A stretch of 24,076 nt of DNA, taken from IMG/VR virus record IMGVR_UViG_3300020474_000108, positions 1 through 24,076 of that record; one strand, 5' to 3'. Of the stretch, positions 1-7,550 are shown in pieces (within the stretch, counting starts at the first letter, position 1; every line of letters starts with the position of its first letter). The position numbers and the translations under genes are program-made. This DNA comes from a virus. A model generated the notes under the pieces. The model searched no databases. It was not told where the DNA came from and saw nothing but the letters and a program-made list of their open reading frames with translations.

Positions 1-434
1 CTATATGGTGAAGAAAAATTACATTCATCTACTAACTCAAAAATTTGACCTCCTCCTCTAAATTGTGAACCTGTACGTAAAACTCCTAAATACCTAAAAT
101 CTTCTTTATCTCCGAATACTGGTACTGTAATAGAAATATCACAAACTGTAACTGAAGGTCTATTACCTGGTATTTTTAAACCATAAGTTCTGGCTAGGTT
201 ATATAAAGAACTTCTTTCTTGTGCAAATTGTAAAACGGTTTCTTGGAATGTTCTGTCTATCTGAAAATTAAGGTTGTCACTTACCGCCGCATTTAAATCT
301 AAAAATACGGAATATATAGAAGCGTCATTTGCATTTTGTATTAGGTTAGGGTAATATGTGTTAGTAATTCTTAGTAGTTCGTTTCTTACCCCCAAAAAAT
401 CTCTTTCTGTATATGCTATTTTCTTTTCTGCCAT
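1..434 (-). CDS. gp6: Baseplate wedge protein gp6-like (partial, N-terminal 144 residues)
   Basis: An open frame starts with ATG at 434 and runs off the left edge, so only the N-terminus is seen. The protein begins MAEKKIAYTERDFLGVRNEL and continues through a polar helical region (DASIYSVFLDLNAAVSDN, about residues 38-55) into an IPGNRPSV segment near residue 95. This start resembles T4-type gp6/baseplate J-like wedge proteins, which dimerise to form the ring of the baseplate around the hub and change shape when the sheath contracts. The gene follows gp25 and overlaps or abuts its end (gp25 stop at 436-438), the same pairing (gp25 then gp6) seen in T4-like and many other contractile systems. 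The family call rests on this N-terminus and on synteny; the rest of the gene is outside the window. Confidence 0.8.
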   Translation of the reverse strand, partial: MAEKKIAYTERDFLGVRNELLRITNTYYPNLIQNANDASIYSVFLDLNAAVSDNLNFQIDRTFQETVLQFAQERSSLYNLARTYGLKIPGNRPSVTVCDISITVPVFGDKEDFRYLGVLRTGSQFRGGGQIFELVDECNFSSPY

Positions 435-435
435 C

Positions 436-903
436 TTATAAATTAATTATTACAAAATCTTTAGTAGAGAATAAAGTATCTCCATTATTATAGTCTATTC
501 TCACTCTTAGTGTATATTCTCTTTCTGCGTCACCCACAAACCCAAAACTATTATCCTCTAAACTGGGGTCACTAGGATTCTCCTGACTTTTTTCTTCCTC
601 TCTAATATCTTCTGCAGATTTTACACTAACATCATTAATAATTAACCCAGGCATAAATTTTTTTACAGCATTCCTTATTTCTTTATCTATGTTAGTTTTT
701 GTAGCACCGTCTAGAGGTTCATAAACATATTTTAAAAGATTAGTACCAAAATCTGGTAAAAAATAACGGGAACCCTTTAATGTTAATATAAGGTGTATCA
801 AATTAGAACGTACTTCACTTTCAGTACTTTCATTTAACCCAAGAAAAAATCCTTGTGGACTATCCTGAAATGGGAACGTTATTCCGTATCTTTGATTTGG
901 CAT
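436..903 (-). CDS. gp25: Baseplate wedge protein gp25-like (GPW/gp25 family)
   Basis: This 155-residue protein matches the small GPW/gp25 baseplate family, whose members link the wedge to the first sheath ring and help trigger contraction. It has the expected plan: an N-terminal segment ending in an amphipathic helix, then GSRYFLPDFGTNLLKYVYEP (about residues 44-63), the family's hallmark stretch with an acidic residue followed by FG, then a C-terminal beta region ending in RVRIDYNNGDTLF. An acidic insert of about 25 residues (around 98-125) lies between helix and strands. The ATG at 903 is preceded by AAAAAAG and no Shine-Dalgarno. A TATTTATTATTAAA element sits 5 bases upstream. gp6 follows directly. 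Confidence 0.92.
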   Translation of the reverse strand: MPNQRYGITFPFQDSPQGFFLGLNESTESEVRSNLIHLILTLKGSRYFLPDFGTNLLKYVYEPLDGATKTNIDKEIRNAVKKFMPGLIINDVSVKSAEDIREEEKSQENPSDPSLEDNSFGFVGDAEREYTLRVRIDYNNGDTLFSTKDFVIINL

Positions 904-908
904 TCTTT

Positions 909-922
909 TTTAATAATAAATA
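909..922 (-). promoter_or_regulatory. Variant of the recurrent TATTTATA gap element, upstream of gp25
   Basis: On the coding strand this reads TATTTATTATTAAA, one base off the TATTTATA core found before four other genes, with the same downstream TAAA. It lies in the 28-base gap between the DUF5522 gene and gp25. It contains a TATTAT that could serve as a -10 box, but its function is unknown. Confidence 0.35.
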
Positions 923-931
923 CTTCAAAGA

Positions 932-1138
932 TTATTTTAATTGGGTATTTGTTTTTTGGTGTGGTGGCCAATATGGACAATGTTTACACCCATTACCACA
1001 ACAACTACCTCTTCTTTTGTGGTAATCTTCTGTCATCACCATCATTCCATTTTCCCAATAAAAATCTTTTCCTTGTAGTTTAGGTTTCAAAAACTCTCTA
1101 TAGTGTAGTTCTGCAATCCAATCGTCTCTTCTATTCAT
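932..1138 (-). CDS. DUF5522 family Cys-rich small protein
   Basis: A 68-residue protein with the sequence SCCGNGCKHCPY (residues 45-56), the signature of DUF5522: four close cysteines (46, 47, 51, 54) with histidines at 40 and 53. The pattern looks able to hold a metal ion or cluster, though I know of no assigned function for the family. It is preceded by an aromatic/acidic stretch (FYWENG, MTEDYHKRRG) typical of the family. Its ATG overlaps the end of the zinc-ribbon gene by 8 bases, so the two are translationally coupled and sit in the nrdJ operon. That position suggests a role linked to nucleotide reduction or thiol/metal chemistry, but this is only guilt by association. Confidence 0.75.
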   Translation of the reverse strand: MNRRDDWIAELHYREFLKPKLQGKDFYWENGMMVMTEDYHKRRGSCCGNGCKHCPYWPPHQKTNTQLK

Positions 1139-1316
1139 TTTTATTTTCTATAATTTTTTCTTTATATTCACAATGAGGACATACTATTTTTTTATTATAA
1201 TTTAAATCTTTCGTGTTATCTAAAGACAATAAATGGTAGTCGGAAATCGACCACCATTTATTACATTTACCACAATTAAAGTGGTATAAAATTTCTTTAC
1301 TAACTCTATGCTTCAT
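1131..1316 (-). CDS. Small zinc-ribbon protein
   Basis: A 61-residue protein with two CxxC knuckles, C15-GK-C18 and C46-PH-C49, spaced like a zinc ribbon, with an aromatic KWWSISDYH segment between them and a charged C-terminal tail. No catalytic domain fits in this length, so it most likely binds zinc and acts as an adaptor or nucleic-acid/protein-binding module. It overlaps the 3' end of nrdJ by 11 bases and the next gene by 8, indicating one co-translated unit. I cannot name a family beyond the zinc-ribbon fold. Confidence 0.65.
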   Translation of the reverse strand: MKHRVSKEILYHFNCGKCNKWWSISDYHLLSLDNTKDLNYNKKIVCPHCEYKEKIIENKNE

Positions 1317-3210
1317 CTAATGCTTTTTCTTTTTTTATACTATTCAAGTCCACATCTATTTCACAGGTACCACCAGCACATGCCAATTCACCAGTTAAAT
1401 TAGTGTTGTCGTCTAATTCAACAACTTTACTTAAATCAACGTCTTTTAAAGATTTCATCATTTCATTATATTGTTCTTTAGTAATATCTTCAAACGGTGC
1501 CTGAGTGTAAGTACCCCCATTATAAGGTAATACTGATAAACCATTATAAGCTTTTCTGTTTTCCCACATCCATTCACCAGCTTTATCCCACTCATCTTCT
1601 TTCAAAGATATGGTAGCAGATACGTTATGTGAGTTAGACCCATTTCTGTGTCCTGACCTTACCCACTCTATTGCAACTTTTTTAACCCTTTCTAATAAAT
1701 CAAAAGGTGACTCAGTTCTTAATATAGAACCTTCAGGAGCTTTTTGTGGTATACTAATTACCGCGGTATCGTGTGGTCTAAAGTATTCGTCTTCTACTAA
1801 TTCTGGGTGATTAGTTTTTAAGTATGTATAAATTGCTTCATTTTTACCAACCCTAACTCTTCTAATATAATAATCATTATGCCAAGCGTGAATACCTGAA
1901 GACGTTCCTAATGTTAATGATGTTGTTCCAGCTGGTTTAACAGTGGTACATCTTGCGGAAGGATTTATATCTATTAGTTTGGATACTCTGGTATTTTCTC
2001 TTTTAACTAAACTAGCAGATTTTTTCATATCATATTTTAAAACTTTACCCGAACCAATACCTGTCATTGACACACCTATAAGTGCATCCTTTTCAGTTGT
2101 TTCTTGCCAAATCTCTCTTAGATAGTGAAAAGAAGTATACCCCGCTTGTAGTGTTCCTATGAATGCTGCTGCTTTTACTCTTTCATTTAGGTCTTCTTGT
2201 GATTCAATATTTGATACGTTTACTTCACATAGGTTACAAAACTGGTTTGGCCTCAGTGCAATCTCACAACATGGATTAGTTCCCCAATCTTTATCATTAT
2301 TTAAATAAATTCCTGGTTCTCCCGCTCCCGATAATTCAACTCTTTTCCATAAATCCATAAAAAATTCTTTTGTAATTTTATGTCTCATTAAACAAGCTGA
2401 GTTATTAGCTCTTCCTCTTTGTGGGTTAAGTTCCCACCAATTACCTGATTTGCACCCAATCATAGCATCGTCATCAGCACTAAACAAACTAATAAGAGCT
2501 GCTCTACGAATTCCACCGGCAAGTACCGCATCTGCGATGTGACATACAATATCATGTACTTCAATAGTTGTAAGTTGTTCTCCATTTTCTTTTTGACTTA
2601 ATAATCCTTCTATTTTTACTAAACATTCTTTTAGTGGTTGTGGACCTGGAGCTTTTCCACCTGATGTGATTAATCTAGCTCCCTTTGGTCTAATATCAGA
2701 ATAATCGAATTCTACTCTACTACCACCACCATTCATATATGTTTTCATTAAAACTTTTATGGCGTCTGCCCATCCTTCAATTGAGTCGCCAATTAAGAAT
2801 CTTTTCTTTCTTTTCGGATATGGTTTTTGTATGCACGGTAATTTCGCTACGTGATGTTTTTGTACTGAATACCCTACTCCTGTACCACCTAATAATAAGA
2901 ACATAGTTTCACTGAAAGAATCTATGTGGTCAATTGGTACATAAGCGCAGTTATAAATTCTATTCGGTGATATCTCAATTGGTTTACCTCCAAACTGCAT
3001 CGACCTCATTGAGGGTAAAACTTTTTTATCGTATACCAATTTATATTTTTCCTCTATCTCATCTTTTAGATGTGGATATTTCTTAATATGCATATTTTTA
3101 TTTCGGGTAACTAATTCATCCCACGTTTCTCTTCTATTTAGTTCCGGTATGTACTTTGCGTACTTCATGTAGACAGTAATATCCGACAGAATCTTATTTG
3201 ATACTTCCAT
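1306..3210 (-). CDS. nrdJ: Adenosylcobalamin-dependent (class II) ribonucleotide reductase NrdJ
   Basis: This 634-residue enzyme should reduce ribonucleotides to deoxyribonucleotides using a radical generated from coenzyme B12, so it needs no partner radical subunit or iron centre. The catalytic set matches monomeric class II reductases: C88 (YNCAY) and C325 (FCNLCE) as the redox pair, C314 in NPCCEI as the thiyl radical residue and E316 two residues on as the base. C314 and C325 are 11 apart, as in the Lactobacillus enzyme (C408/C419). The PAGTTS phosphate loop is at 426-431, and the C-terminal shuttle pair C611/C616 lies in CAGGTC. It is about 100 residues shorter than the Lactobacillus enzyme (739) and shows no N-terminal ATP cone. 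No nrdA or nrdB is visible. Its start lies 13 bases after the helicase stop. Confidence 0.9.
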   Translation of the reverse strand: MEVSNKILSDITVYMKYAKYIPELNRRETWDELVTRNKNMHIKKYPHLKDEIEEKYKLVYDKKVLPSMRSMQFGGKPIEISPNRIYNCAYVPIDHIDSFSETMFLLLGGTGVGYSVQKHHVAKLPCIQKPYPKRKKRFLIGDSIEGWADAIKVLMKTYMNGGGSRVEFDYSDIRPKGARLITSGGKAPGPQPLKECLVKIEGLLSQKENGEQLTTIEVHDIVCHIADAVLAGGIRRAALISLFSADDDAMIGCKSGNWWELNPQRGRANNSACLMRHKITKEFFMDLWKRVELSGAGEPGIYLNNDKDWGTNPCCEIALRPNQFCNLCEVNVSNIESQEDLNERVKAAAFIGTLQAGYTSFHYLREIWQETTEKDALIGVSMTGIGSGKVLKYDMKKSASLVKRENTRVSKLIDINPSARCTTVKPAGTTSLTLGTSSGIHAWHNDYYIRRVRVGKNEAIYTYLKTNHPELVEDEYFRPHDTAVISIPQKAPEGSILRTESPFDLLERVKKVAIEWVRSGHRNGSNSHNVSATISLKEDEWDKAGEWMWENRKAYNGLSVLPYNGGTYTQAPFEDITKEQYNEMMKSLKDVDLSKVVELDDNTNLTGELACAGGTCEIDVDLNSIKKEKALDEA

Positions 3211-3223
3211 ATTTTTCTTTTTA

Positions 3224-4603
3224 TTAATTATTTTTGTTTATTATTTGTTCTCTTCTTTGTAAGGCTCTAGCAACCCTTTCTCTGTTTCTATTAGTTTTTT
3301 CTTCCTCGAAACCAAGGAATGTTTGTGTAGTTTCGGTATCAATTTCTAAAGTACCATTATCAAATTTACAATTTTCAAAAATAATACCATCTCTACCTAA
3401 TCTAGATTTAACAATAGCTATGGTAGCTAAACCCATTTCTTTTTGTTGTAGAGTTTTTGCAACTGATATAATTACATGACCAACCTGTGCTTTTTTAATA
3501 GAACCACCCATCTGGTCTGTAGTTACTACATCAGAAGATATAGAACTCCTATTTCCTTGTGTTGCTGTCCACCCAGCAACATTAAGTTCGTGACACATAC
3601 CTTCAAATTTTCTCATCACAGAACCCTCACCTTTCCATTCATCATTAAAAGAACGGTCTGGTAATATACAATCTATATAATCTATAAGTACAATGTCAAT
3701 CTTAGTTCCTTCAGAAATAATTTTTCTTACTTGATTTTTGATTTGTAACATTGTCATCTCATCTGATGGTAATTTTTTTAGTATTAATTTACCACCAGTT
3801 TTTTTCATTTCATCAGCTTTATCTAAAACAGTTTCTTTGTGTTTAGTCAACTCGTCATTAGGAATACCGGTCCAACAAGTAAAATGTTTTCTTTGTATTA
3901 TCTTAGGATTGTCTTCAAAAAATATTTGTAAGACATTATAACCCATATTAAAAGCGGTATTAGCAAATCTGGTTAACATAGTAGTTTTTCCTACACCTGT
4001 TGGTGCCAAAACAACACCTATTTCCCCTTTAGCTAATCCACCATTTAAGATACTATCTAACCCATCTATACCTGTTGGTAGTGGGTGTCTATAGTCCTCC
4101 TCTAACAATTTTTCTAATTCTGTAAATATTTCAAAACTACCTACATCACCATCACCTATTTTTATAGCGTCTCTAATATATTCTTCACATTTATCATAAC
4201 TCTCAAAATCACCCTTTTCCATGATACTTTCCACTTTACGAATAGCTTTTTTTAACTCTTGTTGTTTACAAAACTTAATAGATTTTTCTTTAATAAAAAG
4301 ATGGTCTTCAAAAGAAGCTTCTTTTATTTCTTTTAACATGTCAAAAACATATTTTTGAGCCATTTCAGAAGAAATTTCTATTCTTGTTAACTGGTCAAGT
4401 GCATCTAAAGATGGTGCCGTTTGATATTTTTCATAATATTCCTTGATTAATTGCATTATTAATCTAAAATACTGGTTGTCAAAATATTTAGGTACGATAG
4501 CGTCGATAATCGATTGGAAAAATTGATTATCCGTTATCATTAAATTAATAAGTTTTAATTGGAAATTGTATCCCAGGTAACCGAAGTTTTTATTTTCATT
4601 CAT
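3224..4603 (-). CDS. gp41: Replicative DNA helicase, DnaB/T4 gp41-like
   Basis: A 459-residue hexameric-type helicase that would unwind the phage replication fork 5' to 3'. The N-terminal 150 residues are helical, as in DnaB/gp41 N-domains. The RecA-like ATPase core follows: GIDGLDSILNGGL (178-190), Walker A APTGVGKTT (200-208), FFED with the likely catalytic glutamate E230, Walker B VLIDYID (305-311), the ATQGNR motif with the sensor glutamine near 349, and KSRLGRDG (399-406), which holds candidate arginine-finger and phosphate-sensing residues. The C-terminal tail is charged. Its length is close to T4 gp41 (475). No primase gene lies beside it here. A TATTTATA element stands 16 bases before the ATG. 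Confidence 0.9.
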   Translation of the reverse strand: MNENKNFGYLGYNFQLKLINLMITDNQFFQSIIDAIVPKYFDNQYFRLIMQLIKEYYEKYQTAPSLDALDQLTRIEISSEMAQKYVFDMLKEIKEASFEDHLFIKEKSIKFCKQQELKKAIRKVESIMEKGDFESYDKCEEYIRDAIKIGDGDVGSFEIFTELEKLLEEDYRHPLPTGIDGLDSILNGGLAKGEIGVVLAPTGVGKTTMLTRFANTAFNMGYNVLQIFFEDNPKIIQRKHFTCWTGIPNDELTKHKETVLDKADEMKKTGGKLILKKLPSDEMTMLQIKNQVRKIISEGTKIDIVLIDYIDCILPDRSFNDEWKGEGSVMRKFEGMCHELNVAGWTATQGNRSSISSDVVTTDQMGGSIKKAQVGHVIISVAKTLQQKEMGLATIAIVKSRLGRDGIIFENCKFDNGTLEIDTETTQTFLGFEEEKTNRNRERVARALQRREQIINKNN

Positions 4604-4613
4604 TTAAAATTTC

Positions 4614-4627
4614 TTTAATTATAAATA
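4614..4627 (-). promoter_or_regulatory. TATTTATA gap element upstream of the helicase gene
   Basis: The coding strand reads TATTTATAATTAAA in the 29-base gap before the helicase, 16 bases from its ATG when measured from the eight-base core. It includes TATAAT, a good -10 box, but no convincing -35 at 16-18 bases. The same element occurs before the 79-aa gene, the 1001-aa gene and the tape-measure gene. Confidence 0.45.
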
Positions 4628-4632
4628 CATTA

Positions 4633-5073
4633 TTAGTCTACAATGAGACTGTAATCTTGGTAGTTAGTGGTAACTTTTTTTCTTGAGAGTACCTCTGTCA
4701 ATTCTCTTAGTATACGAGATATTTGTGGTCTAATATCTACCGTGTATCTAACTTTCGGGGGATAGATGTCGGCATAAAGAATTCTAGAGTATATAGACTT
4801 ATTACCTTTTTTAATTGTTATCGTAAAATTCTCTTCGTCTTCACTGTTTTTATTTTCATAATTTCTACCACCACACTCTAATAAAAGTAGTGTTTTCCAT
4901 TTTAATTCGTCTTTAATGTCGTCACATATGTTAGACATTGTGTAGTGTAAATCTAACGAATTAGTCGCTGAATTATTAAAATTTCTTACACTAAAATATC
5001 TTTGACATACGATATTATCATTTAATTTTAGAATGAATTCACATTTTTGCATATTTTCTGTTTTAAATTTCAT
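4633..5073 (-). CDS. Hypothetical protein (146 aa) between exonuclease and helicase genes
   Basis: I do not recognise this protein. It has 146 residues, no signal peptide or membrane segment, and a mix of predicted strands (CEFILKLNDNIVCQRYFSVR near the start, FTITIKKGNKSIYSRILYAD in the middle) and a C-terminal helix (ISRILRELTEVLSRK). Four cysteines (at about 11, 23, 50 and 67) do not form a zinc pattern. The gene overlaps the end of the RNase H gene by 11 bases and is followed by the helicase, so it is expressed with the replication module and may be an accessory replication factor. Nothing in it suggests a nuclease or ATPase motif. It is real by its overlap and gene spacing; function unknown. 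Confidence 0.7.
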   Translation of the reverse strand: MKFKTENMQKCEFILKLNDNIVCQRYFSVRNFNNSATNSLDLHYTMSNICDDIKDELKWKTLLLLECGGRNYENKNSEDEENFTITIKKGNKSIYSRILYADIYPPKVRYTVDIRPQISRILRELTEVLSRKKVTTNYQDYSLIVD

Positions 5074-6079
5074 TATTTTTAGTTTTATTCTTTTTATAAA
5101 AATCTTTTTCTATTCGGGATAACCTTAAAAAAGGTTTAATAAAATCCACCCATGAATCACTTTCTTTAGGTAAAATATTAAGAATTCCATCTGACATCAT
5201 CAAGTTTAATGCATTTTTCCAATCTCTACCTTCAGGGTCTAAAGATTCTTTACTTAAACCTAATACACCTTCTGTAGCTTCATCAGTTAAAAATTCTTTA
5301 CCCATTTTTATTATTTCTAGGTTTTTTTCTAATACGGGTAAACCCAATGTACCCTTTTTAGTTACTCCGTTTATTATATTAGTTTCTCTTTTGTTTAATT
5401 TTTCTTTATTACTTATATTCTCTATAACATAATTTAAATCAACCTCTTTATCTTTAATTTCAGGTATAATGTTTAAGAGTGATTTTACACCAACTAAACT
5501 TATACCATGTATATTATCCGAAGAATCCCCACAAACGGCTTTAACTAACCTAACATTTTCTGGTATTATAAAACAACCATTAAGGGGTACCAAGTCACCT
5601 TTTTTAAATAGTTTATTGATGGACATAATGTATACTGATACGTTTTCTGAAATTAGTTGTAATAAGTCTCTATCTAGTGTAAGTATGATGGTTTCTTCTT
5701 TTGTTAAATTACAGTATTCAGCTATCATATCATCAGCTTCACACATTTCAAACTCACCTTGTCTTACGTATAATTCTTCTAGATATTCTTGTACTCTTAA
5801 TTTTTGTCTATAAAAAGATTCTATTTCTTCTTTTGGTTTGTTAGAGTTCCTTCTATTTTCTTTGTATTCTGGATATATTTCCCTTCTAAAAGATGCATTA
5901 TTTTTCCCATCCCAAAAAACAACTGTTTTTGTTATTAGGTTAGTTTCTATATGAAATGCTAAGGTTTTGAGGAAATGGAATAGTCCACCTATGTGGTTTT
6001 CACCATTATACATATTTTTAATCCCATGAAAACCAGTTTTTAATAATGAGTTACCATCAACTAGGAGTGTCCTTTTCAC
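5063..6079 (-). CDS. rnh: 5'-3' exonuclease / RNase H, T4 Rnh-like flap nuclease
   Basis: A 338-residue FEN/PIN-family nuclease that would remove RNA primers and 5' flaps during lagging-strand synthesis. The metal-binding acidic residues are all in place: D8 (LLVDGNSL), D57 (VFWDG), E114/D116/D117 (CEADDM), D136/D138 (LTLDRD) and D185/D188 (GDSSDN), followed by the helix-hairpin-helix HGISLVGVKSLL. The basic arch region (FRREIYPEYKENRR, 64-77) fits a DNA-gripping segment. T4 RNase H has 305 residues. The start is GTG at 6079; the nearby ATG at 6081 is out of frame and followed at once by TGA, and no in-frame ATG exists between the upstream stop and this GTG. It lies 30 bases downstream of the FKBP gene. 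Confidence 0.9.
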   Translation of the reverse strand: MKRTLLVDGNSLLKTGFHGIKNMYNGENHIGGLFHFLKTLAFHIETNLITKTVVFWDGKNNASFRREIYPEYKENRRNSNKPKEEIESFYRQKLRVQEYLEELYVRQGEFEMCEADDMIAEYCNLTKEETIILTLDRDLLQLISENVSVYIMSINKLFKKGDLVPLNGCFIIPENVRLVKAVCGDSSDNIHGISLVGVKSLLNIIPEIKDKEVDLNYVIENISNKEKLNKRETNIINGVTKKGTLGLPVLEKNLEIIKMGKEFLTDEATEGVLGLSKESLDPEGRDWKNALNLMMSDGILNILPKESDSWVDFIKPFLRLSRIEKDFYKKNKTKNNEI

Positions 6080-6109
6080 ATTATAATTATAAAGGGTTAA
6101 ACAATTTTT

Positions 6110-6544
6110 TTACTTTACTACTTCAACAAGTTCTATTTCAAACTTAAGTTCTTCACCAGCTAGTGGGTGATTTAAATCCACATTAATAGATTCTTCTAGA
6201 ACTTTAATTATTTGTCCTTGAATTGGTCTACCCATATTGTCTTGACCTTGTACGAATCCATTTTTTTCAAATTTAAAACCTTCTGGGAATTCTTTTTTTT
6301 CTACTGATACAACAGCTTCATCTATATAAGGACCATAAGCTTCTTCGGGTTTTAAATTTATTTCTACCTTATCACCCACATCCAATTTTTTTACAGCCTC
6401 ATTAAAACCTTTTAATAATTTACCATCATCTATAGCAAATTCTAATGGTTCTTTTCTATCTCTACTATTATCAAAAATATCACCATCTTTTAAAGTCCCT
6501 ACATAGTGTACTCTTACTTTATCACCTTCTTTTAATTTAGTCAT
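6110..6544 (-). CDS. slyD: FKBP-type peptidyl-prolyl isomerase, SlyD-like chaperone
   Basis: A 144-residue cytoplasmic prolyl isomerase that should catalyse cis-trans isomerisation of proline bonds and help proteins fold. It follows the SlyD plan: an FKBP core with VHYVGTLKDG and FDNS (12-27), GFNEAVKKLDVGDK (46-59), an insert-in-flap chaperone domain (about 70-122, containing EEAYGPYIDEAVVSV), then DLNHPLAGEELKFEIELVEV (123-142) closing the core. The His/Cys-rich metal tail of E. coli SlyD is absent. The ATG at 6544 overlaps the stop of uvsX, so it is co-translated with a recombinase. This is a host-type protein and was probably acquired from a bacterium. It may assist folding of phage proteins, but its client is unknown. 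Confidence 0.93.
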   Translation of the reverse strand: MTKLKEGDKVRVHYVGTLKDGDIFDNSRDRKEPLEFAIDDGKLLKGFNEAVKKLDVGDKVEINLKPEEAYGPYIDEAVVSVEKKEFPEGFKFEKNGFVQGQDNMGRPIQGQIIKVLEESINVDLNHPLAGEELKFEIELVEVVK

Positions 6545-7541
6545 TGTCTTTTTCTATTTTTAAATCGAAATCACCACCTACACCTAATTGTTCAGACCAA
6601 AAGGTAGCATTTTCTTGTTTATATTTCTCTATTGATTTCTTTTCTTCACTAGCTTCTCTACCAGATATAAAACCATGTGGGGTAATAAGTATCTTACCAT
6701 CTTCGTAACCCAAACCATTAACATGATTTTTCATGATTGTTATTTTAGTTCTAGTAGCAAACTTCACCTTTCTTTTTTCTTTTACCGCGGAAATGTTTGT
6801 CGTTCCAGCATTTTTTTGGTTACCAAATCTAAATACTAGTGTTGAGTTTAACCATAATGATTCTCCTCCCTTAGCTTTAATTTTTGGTTGACCAAATGGG
6901 TTATCTGGTAGTTCTACCCATGGTTGATTTACAACAACTAGTGTGTTGGTGTATTTAGAGTCTTGTCTTCTAGATTTGCCTATTCTTTGATTTAACCCCA
7001 TTCCGATTTTATCGGCTAATGTAGCTGCGTTATGCATTTTACCACCTTTACCTTCAAAAGTCATTTTACAAGGTACCGAACCAACCGAATCCCATAGAAA
7101 TAATAAATCGTATTCTAGTTCACCTTTATCTTGAGCATCCAGTAAACTATTAATGTAATCAGTAATTTCTTCTATGTATTGGAAGTCGTTATTGAATAGG
7201 AAAAATCCGTCCCAGTCCACTTCACCGGTTGTTTTATCAACCACCTCTTCACAATCAAAACCTAAAAGTTTTGCGTGTTCAAACCCCCATTTTTGTTCTG
7301 TAATAATTAATACTGGTAATATACCCTTACTTTGTGCATCAACAGCTGCTTTTATTAGAGCAGTAGTTTTTCCAGTATCGGAATGACCCAAAAACATTTG
7401 TAAATGTCCCATCGCTGGACCTGGTAAACCAGTAGCATCAAGGAAAGCTTTCCCTAAATCAAAAAATCTTTCTGGTTTAAAGTTAGCTTTCTTTGAGAAC
7501 TTATTTTTTAAGTCGGAGAATGTTCTTTTTTTCAATGCCAT
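6537..7541 (-). CDS. uvsX: RecA-like recombinase, T4 UvsX type
   Basis: A 334-residue strand-exchange ATPase for recombination-dependent replication and repair. Motifs in order: Walker A GHSDTGKTT (52-60), the catalytic glutamate in TEQ (E82), Walker B DLLFLWD (145-151), VVNQPW (203-208) at the sensor/L1 side, and KAKGGESLWLNST (222-234), the conserved glycine pair and helix of the L2 region. The N-terminus is basic (KKRTFSDLKNKFSKK) and the C-terminus acidic. T4 UvsX has about 390 residues; this is shorter but has the full core. It sits 9 bases downstream of gp32, its functional partner. AGGAG lies only 2 bases before the ATG, too close to work as a normal Shine-Dalgarno. Confidence 0.93.
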   Translation of the reverse strand: MALKKRTFSDLKNKFSKKANFKPERFFDLGKAFLDATGLPGPAMGHLQMFLGHSDTGKTTALIKAAVDAQSKGILPVLIITEQKWGFEHAKLLGFDCEEVVDKTTGEVDWDGFFLFNNDFQYIEEITDYINSLLDAQDKGELEYDLLFLWDSVGSVPCKMTFEGKGGKMHNAATLADKIGMGLNQRIGKSRRQDSKYTNTLVVVNQPWVELPDNPFGQPKIKAKGGESLWLNSTLVFRFGNQKNAGTTNISAVKEKRKVKFATRTKITIMKNHVNGLGYEDGKILITPHGFISGREASEEKKSIEKYKQENATFWSEQLGVGGDFDLKIEKDND

Positions 7542-7550
7542 ATCTCCTAA

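Noticed and set aside
7542-7550. AGGAG before uvsX as a Shine-Dalgarno site
   Set aside because: Only 2 bases separate it from the ATG, too few for normal use, and other genes here lack such a motif.
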